A DNA stretch of 64,000 nt from Pseudomonas sp. EpS/L25 (GTDB taxonomy: Bacteria > Pseudomonadota > Gammaproteobacteria > Pseudomonadales > Pseudomonadaceae): positions 126,735 to 190,734 of the forward strand of contig NZ_LNUP01000013.1 of assembly GCF_001512295.1 (NCBI RefSeq), given 5' to 3'. Both the position numbers and the translations under genes were made by a program. Positions within the stretch are counted from its first letter, which is position 1. Each line of letters starts with the position of its first letter. Positions 7,425 through 17,154 of the stretch are shown here, one piece after another. The notes below the pieces were generated by a model. It worked only from the letters and a program-made list of their open reading frames with translations. It did no database searches and had not been told where the DNA came from.

Positions 7425-9071
7425 TCACAGGGCGCCGGATTGCGGCTTGCCATAGAGCTCGAGCAGCTTGAGCGTCACGCCATTGGTCCAGCCGAAGCCG
7501 TCCTGCAGCTCGTACTCGCCGCCGCCGCCGCCCTGGCCGCCGGTGAGGTCGTATTTCTCCACCAGCTTCTGTTCCCGGGCATAGAGGTTCTGCACCTGGG
7601 TGAGGAAGCGGGTGCCGATGTCCGCGGCCAGCCTGTTCTGCTGGTAGCGACGCAGGCCGTCGACGGCGACCCACTGCAGCGGTGCCCAGCCGTTGGGTTC
7701 ATCCCACTGCTGGCCGGTCTTGACCGTGGTGGTGGCGATGCCGCCGGGACGCAGCAGCTGGTTCGCGACCGTGGCCGCGGTCTGGTCGGCGCTGCTCTGG
7801 CTGGCGAGACCGACGAACAGCGGGAACAGGGTAGCGGCGGTGACCTTGTCGGTCCGGCGCTTGGCCTGCCAGTCGAAGTCGGTGTAGTAGCCGGCCGGAT
7901 TCCACAGGTAGCGGTCGATGGCCTGTTGGCGGGTCTTGGCCTTCTGGCTGTAGGCCTGGACGCAGCTGGCTTCACCGGTCTTCTCGCAGGCCTTGGCGAT
8001 GGTCTGCTCCAGGTGATACAGCAGGCTGTTCAGGTCCACCGGAGCGATGGCGGTGGTGCGGATGGTCGCCAGGGTCTTGCCGTCACCGAGCCAGCGCGAG
8101 GAGAAGTCCCAGCCGCTCTCGGCACCGGCGCGCAGGTCGCGATAGACCTCGCCAGCGGGACGGCCCTTGGCCTGGGCCGCGGTGGCCAGGTCCTCCATGT
8201 AGGACTCCTGGCGCGGGGTATCGCTGGCGTCCCAGTAGCGATTGAGCAGGGTGCCATCGGCCAGCTTGACCACATGGGCATTGGCCTGGCCGGCCTGGAG
8301 CCCCTGGGCGCCGGCCATCCAGTAGGCGTATTCCTTCTGTAGCTGCGGCAGGTAGCGGCGATAGGCCGAATCCCCTTCCAGGCTGGCCTGGAGGTCGACC
8401 ATGTAGGCGAAGAATGGCGGCTGCGAGCGGCTCAGGTAGTAGCTGCGATTGCCGTTGGGGATGTGGCCGTAGACGTCGATCTCGTTGGCGAAGTTGTCCA
8501 CCATGTCGCGGACCAGATCGGTGCGTCCATCCTTGGCCAGGCCCAGCAGGGTGAAGTAGGAATCCCAGTAGTAGACCTCGCGGAAGCGACCGCCGGGGAC
8601 CACGTAGGGTTTGGGCAACGGCAGCAGGCTGCTGTAGGCCGGCACCTCTTCGTAGTGGCGCGTGAGCACCGGCCAGAGGTCCTTCACGTGGGTGGGCAGG
8701 TCGGCGCCGGCCTTGGGTGGGTCGGCCTTGATCGGCGCGGATTCCTCGAAGTTGGTGGCGACGAAGGCCTTGAGGTCGAAGCCGGGCTGGTCGCGTTGCG
8801 CCAGGTAGTCGCGGCGGATGTCCGCAGGGTTGCGCTTGGGCAGGGCGTCGACGAAATGCTTCTGGTCGCTGAACAGCTTGCCCTGCTGCACCGCGACGAA
8901 CAGCTCGGGATAGGCCTGGTCCGGCGGCACGGCGCGGGCGCTGCTGGCGTCGCGCCAACTCCAGGTCGGGGTTTCCGGCTTGCTGCCCTCGTGGGCGCAG
9001 GCGGCGAGGAAGGCGATGGACAGGGACAGGACGAGCATCCGCGCGGGCGGCGCAGGTGGCAGGCGTTTCAT
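7425..9071 (-). CDS. treA: Trehalase, lipoprotein form (GH37)
   Basis: Hydrolyses alpha,alpha-trehalose to two glucose. The 548-residue product starts at ATG 9071 with AAGGAG upstream. Residues 1-25 form a lipoprotein signal (hydrophobic stretch then LAAC, Cys25), so the enzyme should be anchored in the envelope. The two GH37 signatures are present: PGGRFREVYYWDSY (about 158) and QWDEPNGWAPLQ (about 453), plus the catalytic-region motifs ESGWDFSSRW and EYELQDGFGWTNGV. A poly-Gly stretch precedes the latter, a usual feature of bacterial periplasmic trehalases. The gene is monocistronic with its own terminator. Periplasmic TreA lets cells use external trehalose under osmotic stress. Confidence 0.93.
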   Translation of the reverse strand: MKRLPPAPPARMLVLSLSIAFLAACAHEGSKPETPTWSWRDASSARAVPPDQAYPELFVAVQQGKLFSDQKHFVDALPKRNPADIRRDYLAQRDQPGFDLKAFVATNFEESAPIKADPPKAGADLPTHVKDLWPVLTRHYEEVPAYSSLLPLPKPYVVPGGRFREVYYWDSYFTLLGLAKDGRTDLVRDMVDNFANEIDVYGHIPNGNRSYYLSRSQPPFFAYMVDLQASLEGDSAYRRYLPQLQKEYAYWMAGAQGLQAGQANAHVVKLADGTLLNRYWDASDTPRQESYMEDLATAAQAKGRPAGEVYRDLRAGAESGWDFSSRWLGDGKTLATIRTTAIAPVDLNSLLYHLEQTIAKACEKTGEASCVQAYSQKAKTRQQAIDRYLWNPAGYYTDFDWQAKRRTDKVTAATLFPLFVGLASQSSADQTAATVANQLLRPGGIATTTVKTGQQWDEPNGWAPLQWVAVDGLRRYQQNRLAADIGTRFLTQVQNLYAREQKLVEKYDLTGGQGGGGGEYELQDGFGWTNGVTLKLLELYGKPQSGAL

Positions 9072-9169
9072 GAAGCGCTCCTTTTCTTGTCGACACGACA
9101 GCAGTCGCAACGGGCGTTGCGACACGAAAGGATCGACCCTGGAGGGCCGCGACAGTTCGCCGCGGCGGC

Positions 9170-11083
9170 TCAGACGCCTGGGCGCAGTCGCTTCACGCAG
9201 CGCGCCAGTTCGTCCAGGCCGAAGGGCTTGCCGATGAGTTCGACGCCCTCCTCGGCCAGCTCCGGCAGCATCGCCGGATCGGCCTGGCCGGACAGGTAGA
9301 GCACCGGCAGGCCGGGGGTGGTGGCGCGCGCCTGTTCGGCCAGTTGCCGGCCATCCAGCCCGGACAGGCCGAGGCTGGTCACCAGCAGGTCGATGCGCAG
9401 GCTGCCCGAGGCGATGAGGGCGACGGCCGTGGCGCTGTCGCTCACCGCCAGGGGGGTGTAGCCCAGCTCGGCGAGGGCCTCGCTGATGATCACCCGCACC
9501 TCCCGCTCCTCCTCGACGATCAGGGCGCAGTCACCGGACACCTCCGGCAGCTCCGAGCCTTCGGCAGCGCGAAGTGGCATGGTCACCACGGGCTCGGCCA
9601 GCAAACGCGGCAGATAGAGGCTGATGCAGGTACCCTCGCCCAAGACCGAATGGATCTCCACCTGGCCACCGGATTGGCGGACGAAGCCGTAGATCATCGA
9701 CAGACCGAGGCCGGTACCGCGACCACTGGGCTTGGTGGTGAAGAAGGGTTCGCAGGCGCGCTTGAGGGTGTCGGCGTCCATCCCGGTACCGGTATCGCAG
9801 ACCTGGATACGGACGAAGTCGCCCTCCAGCGTCTCGGGCGAGAGGGCAACGCTCAGGGGTCCCTGGACGTTCCCCACGCGGATGCTCAGGCTGCCGCCCT
9901 CGGGCATGGCGTCCCGGGCGTTGATGGCGAGGTTGAGAATGGCGTTTTCCAACTGGTGCGGATCGCAGTGCAGCAGCCAGAGGTCCTCGTCCAGCTGGAC
10001 TTCCTTGCGGATCTTGCGGCCCAGGCTATGGCGCAGCAGTTCGTGCATGCCCTGCACCAGCTGGCCGGCGTCCACCGGCCGGGGTTCCAGTACCTGGCGA
10101 CGGGCGAAGGCCAGCAGGCGCTGAGTCAGGGCCGCCGCGTTCTCCGCCGAGCGGGTGGCGGTGTCCAGGTAGCGCTCCAGCTCCTGGATGCGCCCCTGCT
10201 GCACCCGCCGCCGCATCAGATCGAGCGAGCCGACGATGCCGGTGAGCAGGTTGTTGAAATCGTGGGCGATGCCGCCGGTGAGTTGGCCGATGGCCTCCAT
10301 CTTCTGCGCCTGGCGCAGCTCTTCCTCCAGCGCCAGCAGCTCCTGGCTGCGTGCCTCGATGCGTACCTCCAGGTTGCGATTGAGTTCGTCCAGCGCCTCG
10401 CGGGCGTGTACGGTTTCGGTCACGTCGCGGGAGATGGAGAGGAACTGCAGCGGCAGGCCGTCGTCACCGAGGATCGGCGTCACCACCACGTCCCACCAGC
10501 GGCGGGTGCCCTTGGCGGTGGGCGCCAGGCCAGTGAAACGACCGGTGCCGCCCTGGCGTGCCGCCTCGATGGCGGCGAACACCTCGTGGCGCTGCTCTTG
10601 CGGCCAGAGATCAGCCCAGGACCGTCCATGGAAAGGCACGAAGTCGTCGATCTCCATCACCACCAGGCCGCCCGGGTTCATGTATTCCAGACAACCTTCG
10701 AGGTCGATCAGCTTGATGCAGTCGACGCTGCAGACCATGACACTGCGCTTGAAGGCCTCCCCCTGCCAGAGCTCGGCTTCGTGACGGCGTTGGGCAGTGA
10801 CGTCGAGCAGCACGCCACCGCTCTCGCGGCGCTGGAACTGCAGGTAGCGTGCCTTGCCATCCTGCCCCAGGCGCCAGGCCTCCCAGCGCTCACCGGCACC
10901 GGGCAGCAGCCCTGCCGGTGCCGCGGTGCGGCTTTGCAAGTCGGCCACCAGCTCGGCCAGCGGCAGGCCCCGGGCGAGCCGTTCGGCGTCCCGCTCCAGC
11001 ATGGCGGCGCAGGCTGCGTCACCCCGCCATTCGGCACGGCTGGCGTCATATTCGAACAGTCCAACGGCAAGGAACTGGGACAT
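9170..11083 (-). CDS. PAS hybrid histidine kinase with degenerate receiver
   Basis: About 637 residues, cytoplasmic. N-terminal PAS-like segment, a second PAS with PAC (about 120-235), coiled linker, HisKA with GGIAHDFNN (His274 as phosphate site), an HATPase_c domain (motif [10 protein letters not shown], then [13 protein letters not shown]) and a C-terminal receiver-like domain. In the receiver the acceptor Asp is replaced by Ser570 ([10 protein letters not shown]; codon at 9374-9376), and the acidic pocket reads VEEER. The domain probably cannot be phosphorylated conventionally, although KPFG with its Lys is kept. Start: ATG 11083 is used; an in-frame GTG at 11116 is also possible and neither has a good ribosome site. 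The partner response regulator is not adjacent. Confidence 0.85.
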   Translation of the reverse strand: MSQFLAVGLFEYDASRAEWRGDAACAAMLERDAERLARGLPLAELVADLQSRTAAPAGLLPGAGERWEAWRLGQDGKARYLQFQRRESGGVLLDVTAQRRHEAELWQGEAFKRSVMVCSVDCIKLIDLEGCLEYMNPGGLVVMEIDDFVPFHGRSWADLWPQEQRHEVFAAIEAARQGGTGRFTGLAPTAKGTRRWWDVVVTPILGDDGLPLQFLSISRDVTETVHAREALDELNRNLEVRIEARSQELLALEEELRQAQKMEAIGQLTGGIAHDFNNLLTGIVGSLDLMRRRVQQGRIQELERYLDTATRSAENAAALTQRLLAFARRQVLEPRPVDAGQLVQGMHELLRHSLGRKIRKEVQLDEDLWLLHCDPHQLENAILNLAINARDAMPEGGSLSIRVGNVQGPLSVALSPETLEGDFVRIQVCDTGTGMDADTLKRACEPFFTTKPSGRGTGLGLSMIYGFVRQSGGQVEIHSVLGEGTCISLYLPRLLAEPVVTMPLRAAEGSELPEVSGDCALIVEEEREVRVIISEALAELGYTPLAVSDSATAVALIASGSLRIDLLVTSLGLSGLDGRQLAEQARATTPGLPVLYLSGQADPAMLPELAEEGVELIGKPFGLDELARCVKRLRPGV

Positions 11084-11206
11084 GGTGAGGGAGGCCGGTA
11101 GGGAAAAAGACGTCACCGCGACGCGGTGAACGGAGCGAACCCGTCTAAATTAACAGTTTTGACGTTTCGCTTCGCCGGCCTTCGACCACTCGCGCAGGAG
11201 AAATAC

Positions 11207-14200
11207 TCAATCGGTTGAGCTTTTCTCCACCGCGTAGCGCCGCTCCAGACCGCTGTGCCCCAGCCCGACGCCCTTGCGCACCCTGAGCTGCACCGGAATG
11301 CGCTCCTTGAGCGCCTCCACGTGACTGATGATACCGATGGTCTTGCCGCCGGCGTTGAGCTGGTCCAGGGCATCGAGGGCGACTTCCAGGGTCTCGCCGT
11401 CGAGGGTGCCGAAGCCTTCGTCGAGGAACAGCGAATCGATGCCGGTACGCTGGCTGACCAGATCCGACAGCGCCAGGGCCAGGGCCAGGCTGACCAGGAA
11501 GCTCTCGCCGCCCGACAGGGTGCGAATATCGCGCAGGGCATCGGCCTGCCAGGTGTCGAGGATCTGCAGCTCCAGTTCCGCCGCCTGCCGCCGGATCAGC
11601 TGGTAACGACCATGCAAACGCTGGAGTTGCCCATTGGCCAGGTGCACCAGGTGATCCAGGGTCAGCCCCTGGGCGAACTTGCGGAACTTGGCGCCATCGG
11701 CCGAGCCGATCAGGCCGTTGAGGTGCTGCCAGAGGTCGTGGTCGCGCTCCTGGGCGGTGATCTCCGCCAGCAGCGCCTGCAGGCCCTCGCGACGGCGTTC
11801 GTCGTCACGCAGCGCGGCGCCCACCTCGCCCTGGCGTTGGCCCAGGGTACGCAACTCGGCACTGGCGGCGGCCAGCGCGGTATCCAGCTCGGCGGCGGAT
11901 CTCTCGGTGAGCGGTTGCGCGCCCAGGGCGGCATGGTGCTGCCGGGCGGCCCCGGCCAGGGCGCGGGCTTCGGCCAGGGTGGTATCCAGGCGCGCCAGTT
12001 CGGCGCCCAGGGCGCTGCGCTCGGCGTCGTCCAGCTGCGCGGCGCGCCAGGCCTCGACATCGGCGAAGGCACTGGCGGCCAGGGCCGTCTCCCAGCGGGC
12101 GCTGGCTTCCTCGGCCAGCTGCGCCTCCCGGTCCAGTCGCGCGGCCAGCGACAGCCGTGTGCCCTGCAGCGCCGCGCCCTGCTCGCGACAGTCTTCCCAG
12201 GCCGCGGTGGCCTCGGTCAGCACGGTCGCCGCCGCGCTCGGCTCGACCGGCGCCGCGGCGATTCCCGCCGCCCGTTCGCGCCAGGTCGCCACCAGCGGCG
12301 CCAGGGCGGCCAGGCGCTGCTCTGCGTCGCGCAGGCCCTGCTGCAGTTCCTGGACGCGCTGGCGGTCGGCCTGCCAGGTACGCCATTCCTGATCGCGCAG
12401 GGTGAGCCACTCGGCGGCGCGGCTGGGCAGCTCGTAGCCGGCGGCGGCGAGATCCGCGGCGAGCTCGCGCTCGGCCTCGGCCTGCTGGCGCTGCGCCTCC
12501 AGCAATTCCTGCGCGCCTTCGCCCAGGCTCTGGCGGGCGCGCTCCCAGGCCGCCTCGGCCAGGGCCAGGCGCTGTTCGGCATCGGCCTGCTGGCGCGCCG
12601 CGCGCTGGGCCTCCTGGCGACTCTCCTCGCCCTGCTGGCGCAGGCCGTCCAGGGTGGCCAATACCTGCTGGATGCGGGCCAGCTCGGCGTCCTGCCGACG
12701 GCGCAGCTCGGCCACCGCACCGGGTGCCTCGGGGTCGGCGCCCAGGGCCACGCAGCGCTGGCGCCAGAGTTCGCCCAGTTGCTCCAGCTGCTGGCCGGCC
12801 TCGGCCTGCTGTTCGCTGGTCTGGTCGAGTTGCGTCTTGAGCGCCACCAGGGTTTCGCCCAGTTCCTTGCCCTCCTGGGTCAAGCGCTCCAGTTCGGTCC
12901 TGGCGTCCTGCAGGGCGGTCTGGGTGGCCGAGACGTCCAGGGCAGCGTAGTCGGCCACCGCCGGATGCTCGCGCGAGCCGCACAGCGGGCAGGGTTCATG
13001 GGGGCGCAGTTCGGCGCGCTGGGCCTCCAGGCTGCGGATGACCCGCTCCTGTTCGAGCAGTTTTTCCCGCTCGCGGACCTGCTGGGCCACCTCGCGATAG
13101 CGACCGCGCAAGACGTCCAGCCGCACCTGCTGCTCGCCATGCTGGCGCTGGCGCTCGCCCTGGCTGCGCGCCAGACGCTCCAGCTGCGTCTGCAGCTGAC
13201 GGCGACGCTCGACCAACTGGTCCAGTTGGTCGACTTCGTTGACCCGTCCGAGCGCCGCCTGCCAGAGGCCGCGCCAGGCCTTTTCATCGCGGCCGTCCAG
13301 GGCGGCCTGCCAGCGCTCGGCCTGGGCCTGCTCCGCTGCCTCGGCCTGGGCTGCCTGGTCGCGCGCCCGCTGCACCGCTACCTGCTGGGCCTCGCGTTCC
13401 TCGGCCAGCAGCTGCAGTTGCTGTGTCTGTTCCTCCTGGCGCCGAGTGAGCCGCGCCAGAGCCTCGCCGCGCTCGTCACGCAGCGCCAGCCGGCTGCGCC
13501 AGTCACCCAGGCGCTCGCCCAGCTCGGCATGGCGGGTCCGCTCGGCCAGGCTGTCAGCCAGGCGCTGCTGTTCGTCGAGCGTACGTGCCTGTTGCGTCTC
13601 GGCCTGGCGCCATTGTTCCAGACTGGCGCCCAGCGCCTGGCCCAGGGCGGCTTCACGGCGAGCGCTCAGGGCCTGCAGGCCCTGGTCGAGCTGCGTCAGT
13701 TCGTCACGACTCTGGCGCTCGCGCGCCTGGGCCTCGCGCCAGGCCTGCTCGACCGGCAACAGGCGCGCCGCCGGCTCGGCCGCCGCCAGGCGCTGGCGCC
13801 GGGGCTCGGCGGCGTCCCAGGCCTGCTGGGCCTCGGTCAGGCGAGACTCGGCCATCTGCGCCGCGGTCGCCGCCTGTTCCAGCGCAGCGAGCCACTGGCG
13901 TTGCGCCTGCCAGGTGGCCAGTTGTTCGCCCAGCTGCACCTCGCGCGCCGCCAGGCTGGCGCCCTCGGCGGTCAGCGCCTGGCGGCGTTCGTCATCCAGG
14001 ACCTCGACCCCGGCGACGCGCTGGCGCAAGCCTTCCAACACCACCTTGGCCTCCCGCGCCCGCTCGAACACCCGCTGGGAGATCTGGCCGTACACCGCGG
14101 TACCGGTGAGCTCCTCCAGCAATTCCGCGCGTTGGCTGGCGCTGGCCTCCAGAAAGGCGGCGAAGCCACCCTGAGCCAGCAGCATGGAGCGGGTGAAGCG

Positions 14201-14632
14201 CTCGAAATCCAGGCCGGTCAGTTCTTCGGTCAGGCGCAGCTTGTCGCCGGTCTTTTCGGCAAGGATGCTGCCGTCCAGCCTGGCCAATTCGACCTTGGGC
14301 GGCTGCAGGGCGCCATCGGCGCGGTCGCGGGCCCGGCGCTGGCTCCAGAAGGCCCGATAGCGCTCGCCACGCACGGCGAATTCCACCTCGGCGAGGCAGT
14401 CGCCGGTGTGGCGAGTCATGAGCTCGTTGCTCTCGCCGCCCACCTTGCTCATGCGCGGGGTGCGGTGATAAAGCGCCAGGCAGATGGCATCCAGCAGGGT
14501 GGTCTTGCCCGCCCCGGTGGGCCCAGTGATGGCGAACAGGCCGCTGCTGGCGAAGGGTTCGGCGGTGAAGTCGATCTTCCACTCACCCTTGAGGGAATTG
14601 AGGTTCTTCAGGCGCAGGGTGAGGATCTTCAT
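11207..14632 (-). CDS. sbcC: Exonuclease subunit SbcC
   Basis: A 1141-residue Rad50-like SMC ATPase that works with SbcD to cleave hairpins and protein-blocked DNA ends. Walker A GPTGAGKTT at 37-45; very long Gln/Arg/Glu-rich coiled coils; zinc hook CPLC at 548-551 in the middle; C-terminal signature and Walker B (LSGGESFLVSLALALALSD, then DEGFGTLD). The start at ATG 14632 (MKILTLRLKN) is the family start; the frame extends 21 codons upstream without meaning. Unusually, sbcD is not directly upstream but begins 6 kb away (19403-20701) with four other genes in between. The equally long plus-strand frame here is a shadow of the repetitive coiled-coil codons. Confidence 0.95.
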   Translation of the reverse strand: MKILTLRLKNLNSLKGEWKIDFTAEPFASSGLFAITGPTGAGKTTLLDAICLALYHRTPRMSKVGGESNELMTRHTGDCLAEVEFAVRGERYRAFWSQRRARDRADGALQPPKVELARLDGSILAEKTGDKLRLTEELTGLDFERFTRSMLLAQGGFAAFLEASASQRAELLEELTGTAVYGQISQRVFERAREAKVVLEGLRQRVAGVEVLDDERRQALTAEGASLAAREVQLGEQLATWQAQRQWLAALEQAATAAQMAESRLTEAQQAWDAAEPRRQRLAAAEPAARLLPVEQAWREAQARERQSRDELTQLDQGLQALSARREAALGQALGASLEQWRQAETQQARTLDEQQRLADSLAERTRHAELGERLGDWRSRLALRDERGEALARLTRRQEEQTQQLQLLAEEREAQQVAVQRARDQAAQAEAAEQAQAERWQAALDGRDEKAWRGLWQAALGRVNEVDQLDQLVERRRQLQTQLERLARSQGERQRQHGEQQVRLDVLRGRYREVAQQVREREKLLEQERVIRSLEAQRAELRPHEPCPLCGSREHPAVADYAALDVSATQTALQDARTELERLTQEGKELGETLVALKTQLDQTSEQQAEAGQQLEQLGELWRQRCVALGADPEAPGAVAELRRRQDAELARIQQVLATLDGLRQQGEESRQEAQRAARQQADAEQRLALAEAAWERARQSLGEGAQELLEAQRQQAEAERELAADLAAAGYELPSRAAEWLTLRDQEWRTWQADRQRVQELQQGLRDAEQRLAALAPLVATWRERAAGIAAAPVEPSAAATVLTEATAAWEDCREQGAALQGTRLSLAARLDREAQLAEEASARWETALAASAFADVEAWRAAQLDDAERSALGAELARLDTTLAEARALAGAARQHHAALGAQPLTERSAAELDTALAAASAELRTLGQRQGEVGAALRDDERRREGLQALLAEITAQERDHDLWQHLNGLIGSADGAKFRKFAQGLTLDHLVHLANGQLQRLHGRYQLIRRQAAELELQILDTWQADALRDIRTLSGGESFLVSLALALALSDLVSQRTGIDSLFLDEGFGTLDGETLEVALDALDQLNAGGKTIGIISHVEALKERIPVQLRVRKGVGLGHSGLERRYAVEKSSTD

Positions 14633-14802
14633 CGGGCTTTTCCAGGACGACTCGGCGAACCGCCAATTCTGGCATTGTTGCGCCCGCTCGCCCATGGCAA
14701 CCGACCACTCGACCTATGGTCGCCCTCGCCGCTGAACTTGCGCCCTCCTCGGCTCTCAACTGGTTACGACCGCTCTGCAACCGCCTTTCGGGAGGAATCC
14801 TC

Positions 14803-14940
14803 GTGCACTCGCCCCTTTCTCCCTTCGATTTCCTCGGCATGCCCATCCTGATCGGCCTGGGCACCCTGGCGCTGGTCAGTTGCAGCGGCGGCCAGCGGGT
14901 CGCTGCGCTGGTGCAGTCGCTGGCAAGCGGGTGGGTGTGA
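14803..14940 (+). CDS. Small hydrophobic protein, 45 residues
   Basis: Hypothetical. A GTG start at 14803 with a strong GGAGG site (14791-14795) gives a 45-residue product with one hydrophobic segment (MPILIGLGTLALVSC), so either a small membrane protein or a lipoprotein-like peptide. It lies in the gap between sbcC and the ADH operon, divergent from sbcC. Support is the ribosome site and the membrane segment only. Confidence 0.4.
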   Translation: MHSPLSPFDFLGMPILIGLGTLALVSCSGGQRVAALVQSLASGWV

Positions 14941-14945
14941 ACGAT

Positions 14946-14977
14946 AAAAAGCCCGGCGACCTCAGGTTCACCGGGCT
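14946..14977 (-). terminator. Terminator of the SRPBCC-ADH operon
   Basis: Arms AGCCCGG (14950-14956) and CCGGGCT (14971-14977); on the minus strand the hairpin is followed by a T run (14950-14946). It sits just after the ADH stop. Confidence 0.8.
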
Positions 14978-14982
14978 GCCCC

Positions 14983-16158
14983 TCAAGGCATGAACACCGC
15001 CCTCATGCAGTTCTTGTCCTTGGACTTGAACAGCTCGTAGCCGTAGGGCGACTCTTCCAGGCTCATCGGGTGGGTGAGCAGGTAGGACGGGTCCAGCTCA
15101 CCCTGGCGGATGTGCTCGAACAGCCGCTCCACATAGCGCTGCCCCGGTTGCTGACCGGACTTCAGGGTCAGCGCCTTGTTGACGATGGCGCCCATGGGGA
15201 ACTTGTCGATCACCCCGCCATAGACCCCGATCACCGAGACCGTGCCGCCCTTGCGGCAAGCGCGGATGGCCTGGCGCAGCGCCGAGCCACGTTCGGTGTG
15301 CAGCCGCAGCAGTTGCTTGGTCTTGTCGTAGGTGTAGTCGAGCTGGGTGCCATGGGCTTCCATGCCGACGCAATCCAGGCAGCGATCCGGCCCGCGGCCG
15401 CCGGTCAGTTCCAGCAGGGCTTCGTGGATGTTGGTGGTCTCGTAGTCGAGGGTGATGGCGCCGGCCTTTTGCGCCGCCAGTTGCAGGCGATCGCTGAAGC
15501 GGTCGATGGCGATGACCCGCTCGGCGCCCAGCAGGTAGGCGCTGCGGATGGCCATCTGCCCGACCCCGCCACAGCCCCAGACCGCCACGGTGTCGCCGGG
15601 TTGGATGTCGGCGATGTCGGCGGCGTAGTAGCCGGTGGGCACGGCGTCGGAGACGAACACCGCCTGGGCATCGCTGACGCCATCGGGCACCTTGAACAGG
15701 TTGACGTCGGCATAGGGCACCCGCACGTAGGTGGCGTGGCTGCCGGCATAGCCGCCGAAGGCGTGGCTATAGCCGAAGATGCCGGTACAGGGCTGCCCAT
15801 AGGCCAGGTCGGTCAACTCGGGCTTGGGATTGCTGTTGTCGCAGCAGTTGTAATCCTCGCGCTGGCAGTGCTCGCAGTCGCCGCAGCCGATGATGGAGAT
15901 GGTGATCACCCGGTCGCCGATGGCCAGGCCCTGGTTGCGCAGGCCGCTGCCCAGCTCGACGACCTCGGCAAGGAATTCGTGGCCGATGATGTCGCCGGGC
16001 TTCATGGCGGGGACGTAGCCGCCGAGCAGGTGCAGGTCCGAGCCGCACACCGAGGACATGATGACGCGCACGATGGCGTCACGCGGATTGAGGATTTCCG
16101 GGTCGGGAACGGTTTCCACCTGCAGATGGTTGGGGGCTTGCCAGGTCAGGGCACGCAT
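14983..16158 (-). CDS. Zinc-dependent alcohol dehydrogenase (formaldehyde-dehydrogenase-like MDR)
   Basis: A 391-residue medium-chain dehydrogenase. Catalytic zinc ligands Cys38 (SSVCGSDLH), His60 and Glu61 (IGHEF); structural zinc Cys92, 95, 98 and 106 (GCGDCEHCQ...C); NAD site VWGCGGVGQMA. Length and the ~20-residue insertion around TYDKTKQLLRLHTERG match the glutathione-dependent-formaldehyde-dehydrogenase-like (FdhA/AdhP) group of plant-associated bacteria. The true aldehyde/alcohol substrate is unknown. ATG 16158 overlaps the stop of the upstream SRPBCC gene (TGATG), so the two are translationally coupled. Confidence 0.85.
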   Translation of the reverse strand: MRALTWQAPNHLQVETVPDPEILNPRDAIVRVIMSSVCGSDLHLLGGYVPAMKPGDIIGHEFLAEVVELGSGLRNQGLAIGDRVITISIIGCGDCEHCQREDYNCCDNSNPKPELTDLAYGQPCTGIFGYSHAFGGYAGSHATYVRVPYADVNLFKVPDGVSDAQAVFVSDAVPTGYYAADIADIQPGDTVAVWGCGGVGQMAIRSAYLLGAERVIAIDRFSDRLQLAAQKAGAITLDYETTNIHEALLELTGGRGPDRCLDCVGMEAHGTQLDYTYDKTKQLLRLHTERGSALRQAIRACRKGGTVSVIGVYGGVIDKFPMGAIVNKALTLKSGQQPGQRYVERLFEHIRQGELDPSYLLTHPMSLEESPYGYELFKSKDKNCMRAVFMP

Positions 16159-16997
16159 CAGTTCGCCCTCCCCGGGGTACCGAGGCCGGCATCGATATCG
16201 GCTGGAGGCTCATCGGCCGGCCGGGTGACCGGCGGATGGGTAGGCGCCAGCGGTCGGCCGCTGCGGGTGACCTCGGGCGTGGCAATCTCGCCGGTTTCCA
16301 ATTGCTGTTTGAGCCGGCGCAGGCCGAGGTTGACCGCCTTGCCGGTGAAGCGGCTGATGCCCTCGGTGACGGCATGGCCGAGCAGACCGGCAGGGGCTTC
16401 GCAGGCCAGGACGGCCTGCACCAGGGTGCCACGGCCCTGAGGCGCATCGCTGAAGGTCAGGCTAGCCTTGTGCGCCATAATCGTGCCGGGCACGGTGCTC
16501 CAGAGCAGGAATTCGTTGTCGCGCCGCTCGCTCTGTTCCAGGGTCCAGCTGAGGGTACGACCCAGGGGACCGGAGGCGTGCCAGTGGCTGTCACCGTCGG
16601 CGCCCAGCTCGATGCGGTCGACGAAGGGCAGCAGCTCGCGCAGGTGTTGCAGGTCGGTGCAGTAGGCGAACACCTCTTCGCGCGGCCGGGCGATGGTCAC
16701 GCTGCGCTGGATGGCGGTGGGATTGCGCCAGCCCCAACGTTCGCCCAGGGCCTGCTCGAAGGGTGACGGCTGCAGCGCGGCCTTGAGTTCGCAACGCTGC
16801 CGTACTCCTCGGCTGAGCGCCATGGCGCCCAGCGCCATCTTCACGCAGCCAGTCAAGCCGCCGCGGCGCAAACCGCCAAGGATCAGCAGGCCGCCGCCCA
16901 GCAGGGACACCAGGCGTTCGGTGCCCTGGACGTTGGGCACCTGGTTGTCGGTGCGCTCATGGCGCGTAGCGGCGAGGGGTTGGGATAGGTCGTGCAT
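16158..16997 (-). CDS. DUF2892-SRPBCC fusion protein (polyketide cyclase/START-like)
   Basis: A 279-residue protein starting at ATG 16997 after GGAGGAGACCCC. Residues about 28-80 form a YgaP-like DUF2892 hydrophobic segment (ERLVSLLGGGLLILGGLRRGG); residues about 100-245 form an SRPBCC ligand-binding fold beginning at SVTIARPREEVFAYCTDL. The last ~30 residues are Pro-rich and probably disordered. SRPBCC domains bind hydrophobic ligands in a deep cavity. Pairing with a coupled ADH is frequent in plant-associated bacteria, suggesting a stress or aldehyde role, but this is inference. Confidence 0.75.
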   Translation of the reverse strand: MHDLSQPLAATRHERTDNQVPNVQGTERLVSLLGGGLLILGGLRRGGLTGCVKMALGAMALSRGVRQRCELKAALQPSPFEQALGERWGWRNPTAIQRSVTIARPREEVFAYCTDLQHLRELLPFVDRIELGADGDSHWHASGPLGRTLSWTLEQSERRDNEFLLWSTVPGTIMAHKASLTFSDAPQGRGTLVQAVLACEAPAGLLGHAVTEGISRFTGKAVNLGLRRLKQQLETGEIATPEVTRSGRPLAPTHPPVTRPADEPPADIDAGLGTPGRAN

Positions 16998-17093
16998 GGG
17001 GTCTCCTCCGGTATGGGTTACATAGAGAGGGTGACCCCATGCCAGCGGAGCTTGTTCCGGTGGGGAAAATCGGTCCGATAGAAGCGTTTCGCT

Positions 17094-17145
17094 GCGATCA
17101 GGCGGGCAATTCGCCGAGAACCTCGCGGTAAAGCCCTTCCAGGCG
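17094..17145. repeat. Left copy of a 52-bp direct repeat (duplicated 3' end of sbcD)
   Basis: Differs at one position (17110) from 19399-19450, in the same orientation, 2305 bases apart; weaker similarity continues for ~10 bases. On the minus strand it still encodes the last residues of SbcD (RLEGLYREVLGELPA then stop), directly after the MFS stop codon. Confidence 0.9.
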
Positions 17146-17154
17146 CGTGCGAGC

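Noticed and set aside
11255-14851. 1198-codon plus-strand open frame opposite sbcC
   Set aside because: Leu/Gly/Gln-rich translation produced by the Gln/Arg/Glu-rich coiled-coil codons of SbcC; no domain.
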